Position numbers and translations under genes: made by a program. Positions 35,124-46,757 of a stretch of DNA of 64,000 nucleotides are shown here, in pieces; the stretch's first letter is position 1, and every line of letters begins with the position of its first letter. The stretch covers positions 930,001-994,000 of the forward strand of contig ONZQ02000015.1 of NCBI GenBank assembly GCA_900312665.1, given 5' to 3'. The DNA is from Cephalotrichum gorgonifer (taxonomy: Eukaryota; Ascomycota; Sordariomycetes; Microascales; Microascaceae). The notes below the pieces were generated by a model, which saw nothing but the letters and a program-made list of their open reading frames with translations, did not search any database and was not told where the DNA came from.

Positions 35124-36836
35124 ATGCGTCTCCTGAATACGGCGACTCTGGCTCTGGAGAGCTTCTCGGAAACCCCTCCGCCCTATGCCATCCTGTCTCA
35201 CACATGGGGACAAGATGAGGTGCTATTCGAAGACATCAGGAACGGCACCGCGCGTCAGAGGAAGGCGTTCCCAAAGGTAGAGAAATGCTGCCGCCTCGCC
35301 GCCGACCAGGGCTACGCCTACGCCTGGATCGACACCTGCTGCATCGACAAGTCGTCGAGCGCGGAACTCTCCGAGGCCATCAACTCCATGTTCAACTGGT
35401 ACCGCGACAGCGCCGTGGCCTACGCCTACCTCGAGGATCTTACGATAGGTAAACCTAAGTACGCCGTCAAGGAGTTGAAGGACTGTCGCTGGTTCGGCCG
35501 GGGCTGGACGCTTCAGGAGCTCATCGCCCCCAAGACACTCCAGTTCTACGACGGGAACTGGGACGGTTTCGGCACACGGCATGAATTAAGTCAAAGCCTC
35601 AGCAGAGTTACCGGGATCAACAGCTTGATTCTCTTGGATGGCGGCGATATTGCCGCTCGGCTTCTTCAGTTCAGCGTCTACCAACGCTTTTCGTGGGCGT
35701 CACGCCGGGAGACGACTAGGCCTGAAGACATGGCATATAGCCTTATGGGCATATTCGATGTGAATCTTCCACTCCTCTACGGAGAGGGTGGTAAGAAGGC
35801 ATTCTTCCGACTCCAGGAGGAGATCCTGAAGTACAGCATGGATCAGTCCATCCTGGCATGGATGCCACTCTTCGAAAATGTATCCCGGACAGAAATGACC
35901 GGAGTGCTGGCGGACTCTGTCACTCGGTTTACGGACAAATTTCCCGTGGTACCATTCAGACTGGACGACGACAGGCCCTACCATATGACAAACAAGGGAC
36001 TATCGATGACAGTCCCTGTCATTCTAGGAAGTGACCTGCTGAAGAAAAGGTCTAACGCACAAAGGAAGCCCCCTCGAGCACTAGCTTTGAGCACCAACAC
36101 TGTCATCGCGGTCCTCAGCTGCCACCTCCAGGATTCGCCCATAGCCATTATAGGAATTCCGTTAGCACCACTCAATTTAGAGGCAGATCCACTCACGACA
36201 GAGACGTTTGGGCGATGGGACACGACTCTCTGCCCACTTTATGATGGAGAAATGCAGGATATAGTACCACGGACCATCTACATCTCGCACTCTCGGGGTG
36301 GAAGGGTTATTAATTGCAAAGAAATTACCTTCTTCGTTAGCTACTCCTGGTACTGGAAACTGGAAGCCTTTCTGGACATGGCCGATAAGCCGGCCGTCGA
36401 TGTCCTTCAGGCCATACCCGCAGACGGGTGGATGCCGGGTCGTCAGGTGTTTCAAATGTCGCCAAGGGCGGGAGAGGCGGCAAAGGGCGCGGCTCTGATG
36501 ACAGTCTTCGGACATCATAATAAAGTGGTGATGTCATTTCGGGCAAGCGGAACTGACGCGCAGGATTTCATAGTTCTTCTTGACCCCGAGGAGACGGAAG
36601 AGGCGGGGTGGCTTATAGATGATGACCAGAAAGATATGAACCTTGCAGCTGAGAAGGAGTTCCCCGATGGGGCCATACTCTTGGCTCAGATAGAGACGTG
36701 CGAAAGGATGGGTCGTGTGGTGAAGGAGGTATCTGTCACAGCATACCAGACACGGGAGGATATGGAAGATATGATGTGTTCTATCCGGAGGGGTGAAAAG
36801 GTGGATGGGTATATATGTACCGGGCCCACAAGCTAG
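35124..36836 (+). CDS. HET-domain (heterokaryon incompatibility) protein
   Basis: This is a single-exon gene of 570 residues from ATG 35124 (MRLLNTATLALESF). The HET domain occupies roughly the first 240 residues, with the hallmark blocks YAILSHTWG, GYAYAWIDTCCID, SSAELSEAINSMFNWYRDS, WFGRGWTLQELIAP, and RPEDMAYSLMGIFDVNLPLLYGEG just after it. This matches the HET-E/HET-D subgroup, but no NACHT or WD40 region follows; the remaining roughly 330 residues have no domain I recognise. HET domains trigger cell death after fusion of genetically different hyphae or on other non-self signals. Genomes carry dozens of diverse copies, so allele recognition by this one is not implied. The frame is intact and looks expressed rather than decayed. 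Confidence 0.9.
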   Translation: MRLLNTATLALESFSETPPPYAILSHTWGQDEVLFEDIRNGTARQRKAFPKVEKCCRLAADQGYAYAWIDTCCIDKSSSAELSEAINSMFNWYRDSAVAYAYLEDLTIGKPKYAVKELKDCRWFGRGWTLQELIAPKTLQFYDGNWDGFGTRHELSQSLSRVTGINSLILLDGGDIAARLLQFSVYQRFSWASRRETTRPEDMAYSLMGIFDVNLPLLYGEGGKKAFFRLQEEILKYSMDQSILAWMPLFENVSRTEMTGVLADSVTRFTDKFPVVPFRLDDDRPYHMTNKGLSMTVPVILGSDLLKKRSNAQRKPPRALALSTNTVIAVLSCHLQDSPIAIIGIPLAPLNLEADPLTTETFGRWDTTLCPLYDGEMQDIVPRTIYISHSRGGRVINCKEITFFVSYSWYWKLEAFLDMADKPAVDVLQAIPADGWMPGRQVFQMSPRAGEAAKGAALMTVFGHHNKVVMSFRASGTDAQDFIVLLDPEETEEAGWLIDDDQKDMNLAAEKEFPDGAILLAQIETCERMGRVVKEVSVTAYQTREDMEDMMCSIRRGEKVDGYICTGPTS

Positions 36837-37244
36837 TCTGAATAACCGGTCCGGGCCGGCGTTGCGGCGCCTGGTTAACGTCATGTCGGTTTCGCCTGAG
36901 GAATTCCCAGTTGCGATGTTGAACCACCTAGGCGTTGCCATACTGAAGTGCCAGCCCTGAAACATGTCTCTGTAGATGGCATAGATGATCTTTCAGTGAA
37001 GTTTGTGTGGGGAGCTCCATCCTTTGGATAGGGTAGAACATGTCAAGGAGTTCTCCGATGTACATTAATTCATGTCGTATCTCATCATTATCTATCTTCC
37101 ATCTTCCGTTGACCCCGACCTCGGTCTCATTATACACTTCTCCGCCGCTCCTCTGATTATATATATCCCAGGTCTATTCCCCAAATGCATGCCCCCTGTC
37201 TATCCAAATCTGCATACTAGCTCCCCACTTGCTCTTGATCCCCA
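36837..37244. other. Intergenic between convergent HET and MIP genes
   Basis: Nothing recognisable; this is the shared 3' flank of two convergent genes. Confidence 0.5.
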
Positions 37245-38351
37245 CTAGCTCTTGACAACTGTTGCATCGAGCGAACGACCCCCCTTCTCCTCGTCCACTA
37301 ACCTCATCGTGCGAAGGTGCTTGTACAGCGCCGCGTCCCCACCCTCATGCTTAGCCCTCCCCCGCCCGATGATAGATAAGCTGTCCCTCATGACAAGCTC
37401 GTAGTACGCCGTGGCCAGCAATGTCGCCGGTATATTAACAAGCATGGCGATCGGCGCGTACCCCATGTAGGTAAACGCCTCCCTCCCGTAGAACATCGCA
37501 GCCACCATACGGGTCCCCAGGTCCCTAGCTAGGTTCGTGCTGAGCGCGAGGCTCCCGAAGCCCCAGATCATACTCGCGTATGCGGCGCCGAGGACAGGCG
37601 GGATGCAGCTAGGTGCGATGAATTGGTTCGCGGGGTCGAGCGTCGCCCATATGACGATGCCGATGAAGACGTCCACGAGGAACTCGACCAGGAAGACGTA
37701 CCCCGGGTTCTCCTGCCCCTCCCCCGGAAACGCGCAGAGTATCGATGCCGGCGTCCCGCTACCGAAAAGTGGCCTCCCCGCTTCCAGGAACTTGGCGTTT
37801 AGACTCTGGATCTGCGGCCAGTAAGCCCCCATTACCAGCAGGCCCCCCATGAACGAACCCGCCACCTGACTCAGGATGTACAGTGGGACTTTCCACCATG
37901 GGAAGCCCTGCCAGAAGGCCAAGGAGATGGTCACTGCCGGGTTGAAGTGGCCGCCGCTGGTCGGGGCGCAGGTTATAACGGCGAAGACGACGCCGAGGCC
38001 AAAGGCGCAGCCTGTCTGGAAGTGACTACCGAATGCAGTGGCGCCGATCTCGGAGTCTGTGTGGAGGATGTAGCTCGCGACAGAGGCCAGGCCCGTGTAC
38101 ACGAAGAAGAAGGTGCCGGTTGCTTCCGCGAGACATTGTCGGAGGAGGCGGGGCCGGGATGTTTCGAAGGCGAGGCGGCGTTCGGTGATGGGCGGATAGG
38201 GGGGTTCTATTGTGGTGATGTAACGGGCGAGGGCGGTCGTTGTGGAGGAAGGTTCTGTGGGGTGGTCGGGGGTTGTGGCGGGGAGCGGGAGGTCAAGGGT
38301 CGTATCGGTGTGGTTTAGGGGGCCGGTCATGCCCAGGTGGCTTATGCCCAT
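37245..38351 (-). CDS. Aquaglyceroporin-like MIP channel with an altered second NPA motif
   Basis: This is a single-exon gene of 368 residues. After a hydrophilic N-terminus of about 70 residues come six membrane helices of the MIP fold, starting at LAEATGTFFFVYTG. The first pore motif is canonical, HFNPAVT with Asn137. The second reads STNLARDLGTR at residues 271-281, so the expected NPA is NLA while Asn273, Arg276 and the following Asp277 are kept. The Asp after NPAR is the mark of glycerol-conducting members. The protein would move glycerol, water or other small solutes across the plasma membrane or an inner membrane. The NLA change is seen in the sequence and may alter pore geometry. The C-terminal tail is charged, without a domain. 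Confidence 0.88.
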   Translation of the reverse strand: MGISHLGMTGPLNHTDTTLDLPLPATTPDHPTEPSSTTTALARYITTIEPPYPPITERRLAFETSRPRLLRQCLAEATGTFFFVYTGLASVASYILHTDSEIGATAFGSHFQTGCAFGLGVVFAVITCAPTSGGHFNPAVTISLAFWQGFPWWKVPLYILSQVAGSFMGGLLVMGAYWPQIQSLNAKFLEAGRPLFGSGTPASILCAFPGEGQENPGYVFLVEFLVDVFIGIVIWATLDPANQFIAPSCIPPVLGAAYASMIWGFGSLALSTNLARDLGTRMVAAMFYGREAFTYMGYAPIAMLVNIPATLLATAYYELVMRDSLSIIGRGRAKHEGGDAALYKHLRTMRLVDEEKGGRSLDATVVKS

Positions 38352-39644
38352 TTCGTGTAGTGTAAGTGGTTTTGTGGCGCTATGCGCGAGTGGATAAGAA
38401 ATGATAATACTCGGTCGAGGTATGGTTTCCCGAGCGTGTTGTTCAATCAGGTCTTAATGTTTTCAGGACGTGTGAAGTCGATGATGGTTTAATGGAAATA
38501 CAGGCCATGCTAGGGACGCCATCGAATGCTTTTATCTTGTCGTGGAAAAAAGGGTAGAGTAGACATATCACGTTGATTTTGCCATACTCGTAGCGGTCCG
38601 ATTCCATCCTATAATCTTTACGAGCCCGGAGTTGCGGTGTCGCACACCCGATGTGGCTGAGGTCGCAATATCGATTGACAGATTGATTTGTGCATGAGAG
38701 CGTACCGTGACTGGATAAGAATCTGTTGGCTAAGAATTTTTCTTCCCGTGCCGTGCGCAGAAGTGGTCAGATGGTCTTATGTGGAAGGCCGGCCCGTTAC
38801 ATTCACCGGAGACTCCCGAAGCTTCGCTTACGCCCGTGCGCCAATAGAGAGACAGCTCTAGGGTGGTATTAAATGGCCAGTGGTGTGTTGTTTGGGCGCA
38901 GCTGGCCGGCGTACTGTGATTTATGATAGCGCACGCTGGCTGACCACGGATTGTCGGGGTATTCAGCGAGGAGTGCCGTGATATGCTACCCTACATCACC
39001 GGCTCCCGACGAAGGCGTCGGCGAATAGTTCCGGATCACGACTCCGGCGATCGGACACAAACTCGAAGTACGGCCCTCCAGCGCGCGCAAGCTCGAAGGA
39101 TCTGGAAGGATGAAGTCTGTTGTACGAAAACTCGTCCTGCCTGATATAACGCCATTCAAGCCCAAGCGCAGTAGGATATATGCATACACGGCCTTTGGGG
39201 GCCGATGATGTCGGTAGCCGAATCTCGACCAGAATCTGGATTGTTTGGCACTATGATGAAGCCCAGGGAAATATCCTAAGGATTGATTGTTTTTGAATAC
39301 GATCCGAAGGGTGCGTACTCAGATTAAGCTCAGCACAAGAGATGGCTTCTACTCATACTGGCCTGAAAGGAATTACGTACAGACCAGTACAGTGCTATGC
39401 ACCCAGCTGTTGGCCCCAGGTGCCCGATTTACGAGAAGAGAAGGGAACACGCGGGGCTGATGTCAAGACGTTATTAGATTAGCTCCAGGCAAGGTTTGAC
39501 GTTCCCCCCTCCCCTCCCCGATGCTAATAACCACTCGCCCCGTTTAATCATACTTCAACCTCAGCCCATCATCTAAGGTCTGCGTTCTTCTCCATTCAGC
39601 TCCATCCATCCCATCAGCGAAGCGAGCCGCCCAGCCCCCTCAAC
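38352..39644. other. Intergenic, about 1.3 kb
   Basis: No gene is recognised. The region contains the MIP promoter and the upstream part of the pseudogene at 39645. Confidence 0.5.
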
Positions 39645-40849
39645 ATGGCCCACCACGCCCCCGCCACAAGCGGCATCTTCTCCTTCGCAGGCGACTCCCT
39701 CTTCGTCGAGGCCGCAGGCAATAACCTCCACCGCCGCGCCACCGTCCCCAAGCTCCGCGCGCAGTTCGACGCCTCGGATGACCGACCCGCCCACTGGTAC
39801 GAAGCCCAGCTGATCCACTACGGTCTCCCCTCCTCCCGCGTCAAGGGGACGTCCAAGATGCGCCTGTACGACGCCGTCAAGAAGGGGGACATGGCGGTCC
39901 CGGCATACATGAAGACGATGGAGAAGAACCTGAAGAAGGTGTGGCAGGATGGCGCAGCTGCGAGCGCGGCTGCGACGAGGAAGAGGAAGGCGGGCACGCA
40001 GACGAATGTGCCTGTCGCAAAGGCCCCTAGGAAGACGCAGGCCGCTTCAAGGGGTGGAGCGACATGGGGGCTCGCGAGCGGGGAGGAAGTGTCGATTCTG
40101 AGTGCCTCCGTTACGCTGCGGGCGAGTCAGACCGCGAGGCAGGGTGGCTCGACTTCTGCTGCCGGCCGCTCGTTTGGACCCCAGGGCTATGACCCACACC
40201 CGTCTTACCTTGGGGATAGCCGGCCCAGACCCATCATATGCCGGCGACTATGATGATGTGTGTCGGTATTACCCAGAAGATGACGACGACGACAACGAGG
40301 AGTCACAGCTTTTGTCTCCAGTGGGTTATTATGACCCGGAACCTGAGTTCCTGTATCCTGAGGACCAGCCCCCCTCGCCTTCGATACAGCACGGCCTCTA
40401 GGACTAATTAACGGCAACTACGTGATACAATACACCCCATGGGATAGCCCGGATCTCCCGGAGAATTACATCTCCTCATATAGCCTAGTCTTAACTCTCA
40501 ACAGGCACAGAGTCTGGGGGTATCTAGACCTGGGGGATACCACCGGGGTCATGCACCTCGACGAGCGACCCTACTGGGCCGGCCCGAACAAACTGGAAAT
40601 TACCTGGCGTGGCCACTACACGGATCCGTACGGTGTCCGCCGACTCCATAATGTAGCGATCCGGCCCCTGATCAGTATCTGTCGTTCTTGGGGTGTGGCG
40701 AGATTCGTGGGGCGGTGAGGTGTGGTAGCGGCCCCGGGAATATCCCCGAGTTCTGGGGGTACAGGACTAGCGGGCAGGAGGCACGGAGTCCGATCAGCGC
40801 GCAGGAGATGAGGGAGAGGTGGGCGGATCTGCTTCCTAGGTACTACTGA
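39645..40849 (+). pseudogene. Uncharacterised fungal protein, several frameshifts
   Basis: The gene begins with a credible start (MAHHAPATSGIFSF) and a conserved N-terminal block, HWYEAQLIHYGLPSSRVKGT. As I remember it, this resembles a lineage of uncharacterised Sordariomycete proteins that continue with a basic low-complexity linker, an acidic segment, RPLGL(I/L)NG, a WGYLDLGD-type core and an EMRERW end. All of these pieces are present in order, but in three frames: frame 1 until about 40215, frame 2 through the acidic block PEDDDDDNEE to about 40380, frame 1 again for RPLGLING to RRLHNVAIRP at about 40664, then a third frame to the stop at 40847-40849. No splice sites fit the shifts. Two of them sit in C runs, so sequence error is possible; otherwise it is a recent pseudogene. 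No function is assigned. Confidence 0.6.
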
Positions 40850-41960
40850 AGCTTACTGCTGGGGACTTGGGGATGCGTACCATCATCTCGGTATGCGGAC
40901 GTATGGGAGGAGGATTTCAGCGTTATATTTCATCGGCCCGGCGGAGCGGGCAGGATCAAGCGCCAGCCCCCAGTTGTGACGTTTTCTTAACGTGAGGGTT
41001 AAACTACCGCCTGTACTCGTGGATTATTCATGTCTTCAAAGTGAGCATTGATGGATGGGCGCCGTCTTTGAGGACGGACTACGGAGCCGGAATAGTAAGA
41101 TGACGAATTGAGTCGGTCCTGACCTTTTCCACGCCAACTTTGCCTAACACGATCATCTAAGTATCCCGAGGAACGGTGTCACTAGTATGGCTGCGTTGCG
41201 GTCGAGTGTAATGGTAGACATTGCAACATGATGGACAAGTAACCCAAATCCCTCTCCGGCAGCCAATGACCCTTTCTAGTTCCGCCTTCAAAATTGCGCC
41301 CTGGGAGAGCTTATAGAGCGGCCAGATTGGGGGTTAAAGCCAGGGCTAATATTGCCCCGTCTACCCCACTAATACCAGTCGCAGATATGCTTCCTCCCTT
41401 CCAGTCACTAAGTAGCGTAGTTGACAAGTGCTATATAGGTGGAGAAAAGGTGGAGACTGCCCGGGATCTTCGATAAGAGTCCTCCTAGGCAATATATGGG
41501 GGCATGGGCAGCTAGGCTTTCTTAATTAGTCCGCCTACCTTCCACATTCTAACGGTGTCGCTACTTGGAAGAGATACTAACTGTTAGTTGCGGCTAGAGA
41601 TCTAGGCTAGACCTTGGGAGCAGTGCTCACGATTTCTACATCCTTGGATAGGGCACATCGCGGCAAAGTCGACCATATGAAACTGGGTCCTAGGAAGATC
41701 TACATTTTGGATTTCAAATCACAGGGACCCGCCCCATCAGACGTTCTCCACTTCCAAGACTCCCGTTTTCTTGGTTGTGCGAAAAGGGGGGTTGCGGGAC
41801 TAAGAAAAGTCTTCCCTACAAGGAATCACTGCAGTTCCGACAAGAGCTCACTCATTTAACCTAGTGTTTCTACTAGTCACGAGCTGTCTTGCCGTGACAT
41901 CCCAGCTAAAACCCCTGTCTCCAACTTTTGTATCCTCTTCATTAGTCGACATCTACTAAA
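40850..41960. other. Intergenic, about 1.1 kb
   Basis: No gene is recognised. The last few hundred bases would be the promoter of the Old Yellow Enzyme gene. Confidence 0.5.
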
Positions 41961-43064
41961 ATGGCGAACACGAAGCTGTTCGAACCCGTAGCCATCGGCC
42001 CCCTCAAGCTCCAGCACCGGGTGGCCATGGCGCCGCTTACCCGCTACCGCGCCGGCAGAGACCACATCCTGCTCCCCATCGCCGCGGAGTATTACACCCA
42101 GCGCGCAAGCGAGCCAGGCACCCTCCTCATCTCCGAGGCGACGCACATCTCGCCGCGCCACTGCGCGGGCGAGCACGCCGCTGGCATATGGACGCAGTCC
42201 CACATCGACGCCTGGAAGTCCGTTACTGACGCCGTCCACGCAAAGGGCAGCTTCATATTCTGCCAGCTCATCGGCCCCGGCCGCGCGGGCCGCCAGGAGG
42301 GGTTCCCACTGTACAGTTCCAGCCCCACGCCCATGGAGGACGGTGCCGAAGTTCCGATCGAGATGAGCGAGGAGGAGATCCGTGAGTGCGTGGAGGACTT
42401 CCGCGTCGCGGCGCGGAACGCGATGGACGCCGGTTTCGACGGCGTGGAGCTGCACGGCGCGAACGGGTACCTCATCGACCAGTTCACGCAGGACGTCTGC
42501 AACGTGCGCTCGGACCGGTGGGGCGGGTCCGTCGAGAACAGGTCGCGGTTCGTGTGCGAGGTCGCTGAGGCCGTGGCAGGCGAGATCGGGAGCGACAGGC
42601 TCGGCGTCAGGCTGAGTCCGTGGAATACGTGGCAGGGCATGAAGATGGAGGTGGCGGCGGCGACGGAGCAGTTCTCCGACGTCATCCGGCGCCTGAAGCA
42701 GCTGAGGATCGCGTACCTGCACCTCGTCGAGTCGCGCGTGATTAATAGCGTCGACTGCGAGAAGGAGGAGGGGCTGGAGTTCGCGTTCGACATCTGGCAG
42801 AACCAGACACCGATTCTGGTCGCGGGCGGGTTTACGGCGGAGCGGGCTTTGGCTGCGGTGGATGAGGAGTACAAGGGCCACGATACGGTCGTGGTGTTTG
42901 GAAGGTACTTTCTCTCCACACCGGACCTGGTGTACCGCGTGCGGCACGGCCTTGCGCCGAATGCCTATGACAGGGCGACGTTCTATACGCCGGAGACGAG
43001 AGAGGGGTATGTTGACTATCCTTTCAGCGAGGAGTTTCTAGCCTCGGTCAATGTGGAGGCATAG
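41961..43064 (+). CDS. Old Yellow Enzyme family NAD(P)H:flavin oxidoreductase
   Basis: This is a single-exon gene of 367 residues; the start context is AAAATGG. It is an FMN-dependent TIM barrel. Visible family motifs are MAPLTRYRA near the N-terminus, ISEATHISP, GVELHGANGYLIDQF with substrate-binding His165 and Asn168 and catalytic Tyr170, DRWGGSVENRSRF, and VFGRYFLSTPDL at the phosphate-binding end. Old Yellow Enzymes reduce activated C=C bonds of enones, quinones or xenobiotics with NADPH; fungal members also act in secondary metabolism. The gene's coding region is GC-rich in third positions, unlike its flanks. No cluster context fixes a substrate; the next gene is another reductase on the same strand, 640 bases away. 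Confidence 0.9.
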   Translation: MANTKLFEPVAIGPLKLQHRVAMAPLTRYRAGRDHILLPIAAEYYTQRASEPGTLLISEATHISPRHCAGEHAAGIWTQSHIDAWKSVTDAVHAKGSFIFCQLIGPGRAGRQEGFPLYSSSPTPMEDGAEVPIEMSEEEIRECVEDFRVAARNAMDAGFDGVELHGANGYLIDQFTQDVCNVRSDRWGGSVENRSRFVCEVAEAVAGEIGSDRLGVRLSPWNTWQGMKMEVAAATEQFSDVIRRLKQLRIAYLHLVESRVINSVDCEKEEGLEFAFDIWQNQTPILVAGGFTAERALAAVDEEYKGHDTVVVFGRYFLSTPDLVYRVRHGLAPNAYDRATFYTPETREGYVDYPFSEEFLASVNVEA

Positions 43065-43706
43065 TTTAGTATCATTGGCACGTCGTGCTGAGTAACTGAA
43101 GAGAGCTTTTGAGCATACATAGATTGCCGGACAACAGGATAGTGCGCTACGAGGAGATTGACGTACGCCTACGTAGATACATCGCGGACACTCGACCTAA
43201 GTGAGTAGTCACACCGAACCATGACCCAAAAAAAGACAGGAGAAAAGCCAGAAAAAAATAAAATGAAAACAAAAACATACAACACCAGGGATTCGCTGGT
43301 CGTCACCGACCCAACTACTAGTCTAGCGCTTCGTGGTTTATGTATAGGGGAGCGGACGGGACCCTCAGTTTTCCACGGGCTATGGTCGTATGTACTGATT
43401 AGAGGTTGCTGCTTGGGCTATAGGTGCGTCGGGGATAATGTTGGCTAGGCCTTGGTGGATGTGTGGCTGTGTGATGGCTCATTGTGCATCAAGTCCTGCC
43501 TTGGTGAGTGGCTGAGCCATCATCGAGAATAACCCCTACTCATGATGAGTCATATTGACTAACAGAGCCAAGCCCCTCAGCGTGATTGGATACGGGTAGA
43601 TCAGTAGTCTATCCCATTAGACATATAATTATAGCCTTTGGCCATTCTCAGCATCTCTCAATACGCTCAACCACTACTCGACATTGATCCAAAGATATCT
43701 ACCATT
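43065..43706. other. Intergenic, promoter of the PRISE-like gene
   Basis: No gene is recognised. An A-rich tract lies at about 43226-43276. Confidence 0.5.
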
Positions 43707-45071
43707 ATGTCTAAAGATTCTAACCACGCCATCGTCTTCGGCGCCTCCGGATTAATTGGCTGGTCAGCGGTCAACCAGCTCCTCTCTGCCTACCCGGGTC
43801 CCGGCTTCTTCTCAAAGGTGACCGCCTTGACGAACCGCCCAGTGCGAGAATCGGAGCTTCACTGGCCACCGCAGTCGCCAGACCGGCCCCGGCTCCAGGT
43901 CGTCTCGGGGGTCAACCTCCGCGAAGGAACGACTGAGGGCTTGGCGGAGCAACTGAAGGAGAAGGTGCTCGAGGTGGAGATGATAACTCACGTATTTTAC
44001 TTTGGTATGTTTGACTTCTGTTTCCACGGCGTTGCTCGCGCGAATTTGAAAAGGGGAGGAGACACAGTTCCATGGATCAGGAGTAGCTGATGAAACCCAG
44101 TCTTTGCGCCCGTCAACGATGACCATCTACGTGAATGCAGTCAAAATGCCGGCATGTTACAGAGAGTAGCCGACGCAATGAATACTGTTGCGCCGGCTCT
44201 CAAATCCTTCGTGTACTCCGGCGGCACACGAGTAAGTAGTTGTATCCGTTAGAAGGACAAACAGACCTAAATTACCTACTAACTCAACACCTAGGGCTAT
44301 GGTATTTACATCCCAGGCGGAACCTTCACGCCGCCATTGGTGGAGTCAATGGCCGACAACCTGCCCGAGGACTACGCCAAGACGGTTGCATACCCCTGGT
44401 TCCGAAAGGCCTTGGACGAAGCCAGTAAAGGACGTAGCTGGACCTGGACCGAGGTCTGCCCCGACGCCGTCGTGGGGTTTACCCCCCACGGCTCCGGCTT
44501 CTCCCTTGCCCTCCACTGGGCACAATATCTCTCCCTATATGCCCACAACAACGGAATCACCAGGTCGACTAGCCCACCAGCAAGAAGGGTAGAGGTGCCT
44601 TTTCCCGGAATTGAGGCCGCATATAAGTCGCTCTTTACACCCGTGACAGAGAGGAGCCTTGGCCGAATATCGATCTACGCTGCTCTTCACCCCGCTGAAT
44701 GCGGGGGAAAGGTACTGAATGCGGTAGACAACGACCGCCCGACGAGCTTCCGTGAGCTATGGCCTTCAATCGCTGGTTGGTTTGGGCTGGTTGGTGTTGG
44801 TCCGTCTGGAGACGGGGATGCTTTGAAGCCCGGGGAATACGTTGCCAAGCACCGGCACCTATTTGCGGAGAATGGGCTGCCGGGGGCTGCGGAGCGCGGT
44901 GTCGGCGCCGGGAGCTCCCAGCTAGACAGCGTCGGGTGGTGGCTGGGATTCGATCGACAGCTGAGTCCTGAGAGGCTGAGGGCGTCGGGGTTCATGGAAC
45001 AGCGGGATCCGGTCGAGGGGTGGCTTGATGCATTTGAGCAATTTGCGAAAGCAGGGATTATTTTCGAGTAG
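43707..45071 (+). CDS. PRISE / SirQ-like NAD(P)-dependent reductase (extended SDR)
   Basis: There are three exons: 43707-44004, 44101-44231 and 44295-45071. Donors are GTATGT and GTAAGT, the second intron ends in CACCTAG, phases close, and the product is 401 residues. The Rossmann motif is VFGASGLIG (residues 10-18), followed by the NADP-selecting ALTNRPV. Downstream, FVYSGGTRGYGIYIPGG matches the active-site region of progesterone 5-beta-reductase/iridoid synthase-like enzymes, where a Lys is usual at the position of the Arg here; the Tyr is kept. Fungal relatives include SirQ-type proteins of secondary-metabolite clusters. The expected chemistry is NADPH-dependent reduction of an enal or enone. 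The conserved TWTEVCPDAVVGFTPHGSGFSLA block and the C-terminal LGFDRQLSPERLRASGF support the family call. The substrate is unknown. Confidence 0.85.
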
Positions 45072-46757
45072 CGAGATGCAATCCGCGAGACATGAACTTA
45101 TGTTTATATAATGACTTTCAAATACCCTGAAAAGAATCTTAGCCGTACTGTTCCCCTGGATAGGCTTGGCTGTGCAAGAGATATCTAGTTCGATTTTGCT
45201 GAAAGTGTCCCTTTCTGAGGGCAGTATACCTCGGAGTAAAGAGCTCTGATATTAGTCAGGCCTTTGATGTCACTAGGTGGCCGTGTCAAGGGTAAGCCGG
45301 TTTCTGTATCTCGGCTTTTGGAGTGGCCGGAAGAATATTATTAGAAACATGACCAGTAGAAGTTAGGATTGTATGCAAGCAAGCCCGTTATTGGAACTGG
45401 AGTCGTCTTTATGGGTCGGGTGGGACAAACAGTCGCTACGCCCGGTGGAACAAAAAGCCGGGCATTCGCCCTTCGCTAATCAATAGCCGGCCATGTAGAA
45501 AGTTTGGTTTCGGCGCCGTTGGGACGATGCTCCTGGACCGCTCGGCCGAGCTTATAGTGCTCTGCATCTCGGCACGTACCCGAACCGGTCTTTGCGGGGA
45601 GCCAGTCAACCTTTTTTTTTTCGTGGCGATATCGTCTCTCCTGCTGGCACTCTCCAGATATGGAAGGCGACGGGCCCGGGCTGTTCTCCCGCAGACTCCG
45701 CCTGGGCGCCCTCTTCCGCCTCGTTTGTTTGCCTTGGCCGTCGTCATACGTCAGGGGTAGATAAGATCTGAAAGGTAAGTTGATCTGAGAAAACTCATCT
45801 CCGCAAGCCCGATTTCCACGATATCCTCCACATTGATCGGTGCCCAGCAAGAGGGGGCGATCCGCCAATCTCGCATGACGCAATCGCTGGACGTCCCTCA
45901 TTACCAATTGACTCGTCCGTGTGGGGTAAAAGCCGCTAGCGAACCATCCCATAGGTGTAATAATATACGCAGGACAGAGAACCAGGGATTTCCACCCGCC
46001 GAATACCGGAGTGCATTCTCCCGTGTCTCACGGTTAATATCAGTGCATGAGATCGCCAACTGCATTTCCAGGAACAGCAACGGACCCAAGAGCGCTTCAG
46101 GACTCGATCTTCCCCTTCTATTCTAGATGGCACCAGGCCAAGCCCCACACAGTCGTGGAAAAATTACTCCGGGAGTGGAGGTATGGAGAAGGCAGGATTT
46201 GCATGGTTCGGTGTTACGCCAGCCCACTAAGTAACGTAAGCAGCTTCATTACGGGTTAATTTGTGAAACGGGAGTTGGCAAGGATCGGCAGCGCATGCTG
46301 GCATTAGATGTTTGTTAATATAGCTGTTGCGATTTAAGATGGCTGCGCCGACTTACCACACGTGAACAATGCCCCTCCCTTTATCCAGTCAGAACGGATA
46401 AGATCCATGTCTTTGTGGAGAACGGCCTTCGCGACGTTGATGTTTGGGGCTTGGCGGCCGTGGTGATCGGCGGTTGGCGCCGGGGTGGCGGGACGAGATG
46501 GCCGTGATGACCGGGCTTGGGCTCCGTCGTCGATAGATTAAACGTTCTTGGCCGTGACGGGCTTGATCCTATGCCGGTAATGGAAATGCGAATGTGGTAT
46601 TGGAAATGAAGGATGATATCTAAGGCCAAGATCCTGGGAGTTTTCAAGTATATATATCCATCGCCCACCCCCGAACTTGACCAAATCATACTCACCGCAG
46701 ACCACACACCACCTCACTCACCTACCCGCATCTCCAACCAAAACCCCAACCCACACA
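45072..46757. other. Intergenic, about 1.7 kb
   Basis: No gene is recognised. The right end is the promoter of the AA9 gene, with a TATATATA box at about 46649-46657, about 100 bases before its start codon. Confidence 0.55.

Noticed and set aside
41877..42947. Open frame of 356 codons antisense to the Old Yellow Enzyme
   Set aside because: Shadow of a GC-rich gene; Arg/His/Leu-rich with no family motif, while the plus-strand protein has all catalytic residues.
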